A stretch of DNA of 58,559 bases from assembly GCF_003674095.1 (NCBI RefSeq), contig NZ_RDBF01000017.1:1-58559 (forward strand). The letters are read 5' to 3'. The first letter of the stretch is position 1; every line of letters starts with the position of its first letter. Below the pieces are notes generated by a model that ran no database searches, had not been told where the DNA came from, and was given only the letters and a program-made list of their open reading frames with translations. Positions 58,438 through 58,559 of this stretch are shown piece by piece. The DNA comes from Aeromicrobium phragmitis. GTDB lineage: Bacteria; Actinomycetota; Actinomycetes; Propionibacteriales; Nocardioidaceae. Position numbers and translations under genes: made by a program.

Positions 58438-58559
58438 TGGTAGGTGGTCGAGTAGCGACCGAGGGGCAGGCGCGGCAGTAGGTGGTCGAGTAGTGGCGAG
58501 TTCTACGAGCCGCGTATCGAGACCGGTTGAGGTGGCGTGGTCTCGATACGTCGGTCGTT
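58438..58559. repeat. dispersed actinobacterial repeat at the window end
   Basis: Two GTAGGTGGTCGAGTAG words and a 12-bp inverted repeat (CGTATCGAGACC 58513-58524, GGTCTCGATACG 58539-58550) belong to the family seen at 1-197 and 40437-40928. It is cut by the window edge. Confidence 0.7.

Overview
This is a 58.6-kb stretch of chromosome from a high-GC actinobacterium. Supporting signs are an Lsr2 nucleoid protein, a three-cysteine [3Fe-4S] ferredoxin paired with a Rieske oxygenase, zinc-free ribosomal protein paralogues next to a CobW-like gene, many GTG starts, very tight 4-bp gene overlaps, and at least ten genes that look leaderless (TANNNT-like -10 box, about 6 nt, then the start codon). 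Dispersed GGTGGTCGAGTAG / CGTATCGAGACCAC repeats resemble those I associate with Nocardioidaceae (Nocardioides, Aeromicrobium). That family assignment is an inference.

Layout. 1-197: dispersed repeat. 198-4610: exopolysaccharide-type genes (DUF4012 protein, an uncharacterised protein, low-molecular-weight tyrosine phosphatase, and a divergent Wzz/BY-kinase with a YG-repeat tail). 4595-19079: a 14.4-kb catabolic island bounded by a 48/49-bp direct repeat. It holds an IclR regulator and a 13-gene operon: iron-type ABC importer, 2-hydroxyacid dehydrogenase, KdgD-like dehydratase, ferredoxin, ferredoxin reductase, Rieske dioxygenase alpha and beta, a 73-residue orphan, an SDR, and two aldehyde dehydrogenases, the second of the 2,5-dioxovalerate type. 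19044-25775: a degenerate SGNH-like membrane protein, three secreted proteins that share a C-terminal PxVG + membrane segment + arginine tail, and Lsr2. 25714-31668: MerR regulator, fadA, fadB and an acyl-CoA ligase. 31710-40436: small redox, sugar and lipid genes. 40437-40928: tandemly duplicated dispersed repeats. 40929-46890: a Rossmann-fold protein, histidine phosphatase, SDRs, Dps, a Rho-N-type protein and an MDR oxidoreductase. 46907-49302: divergent zinc-independent ribosomal protein operons around a candidate Zur box. 49309-51657: TetR and an ABC exporter. 51717-53983: metX-metY. 54068-58334: a 5-oxoproline utilisation operon (NRAMP-like transporter, pxpA, pxpB, pxpC, DUF1445) like the Bacillus ycsF-ycsG-ycsI-kipI-kipA cluster. 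58335-58559: leader, operator-like palindrome and dispersed repeat.

How it fits together. The most notable element is the island. Its direct repeat is a duplication of the point where two convergent backbone genes (BY-kinase and SGNH-like) overlap at their stop codons, so neither gene was broken. The left edge of the inserted DNA is the IclR stop codon, and the last island gene takes its final codons and stop from the repeat. The operon predicts uptake of an organic acid, dihydroxylation by a Rieske oxygenase, diol or alcohol and aldehyde oxidation, and a KdgD plus 2,5-dioxovalerate dehydrogenase exit to 2-oxoglutarate. No ring-cleavage dioxygenase and no integrase are visible in it. The substrate is unknown.
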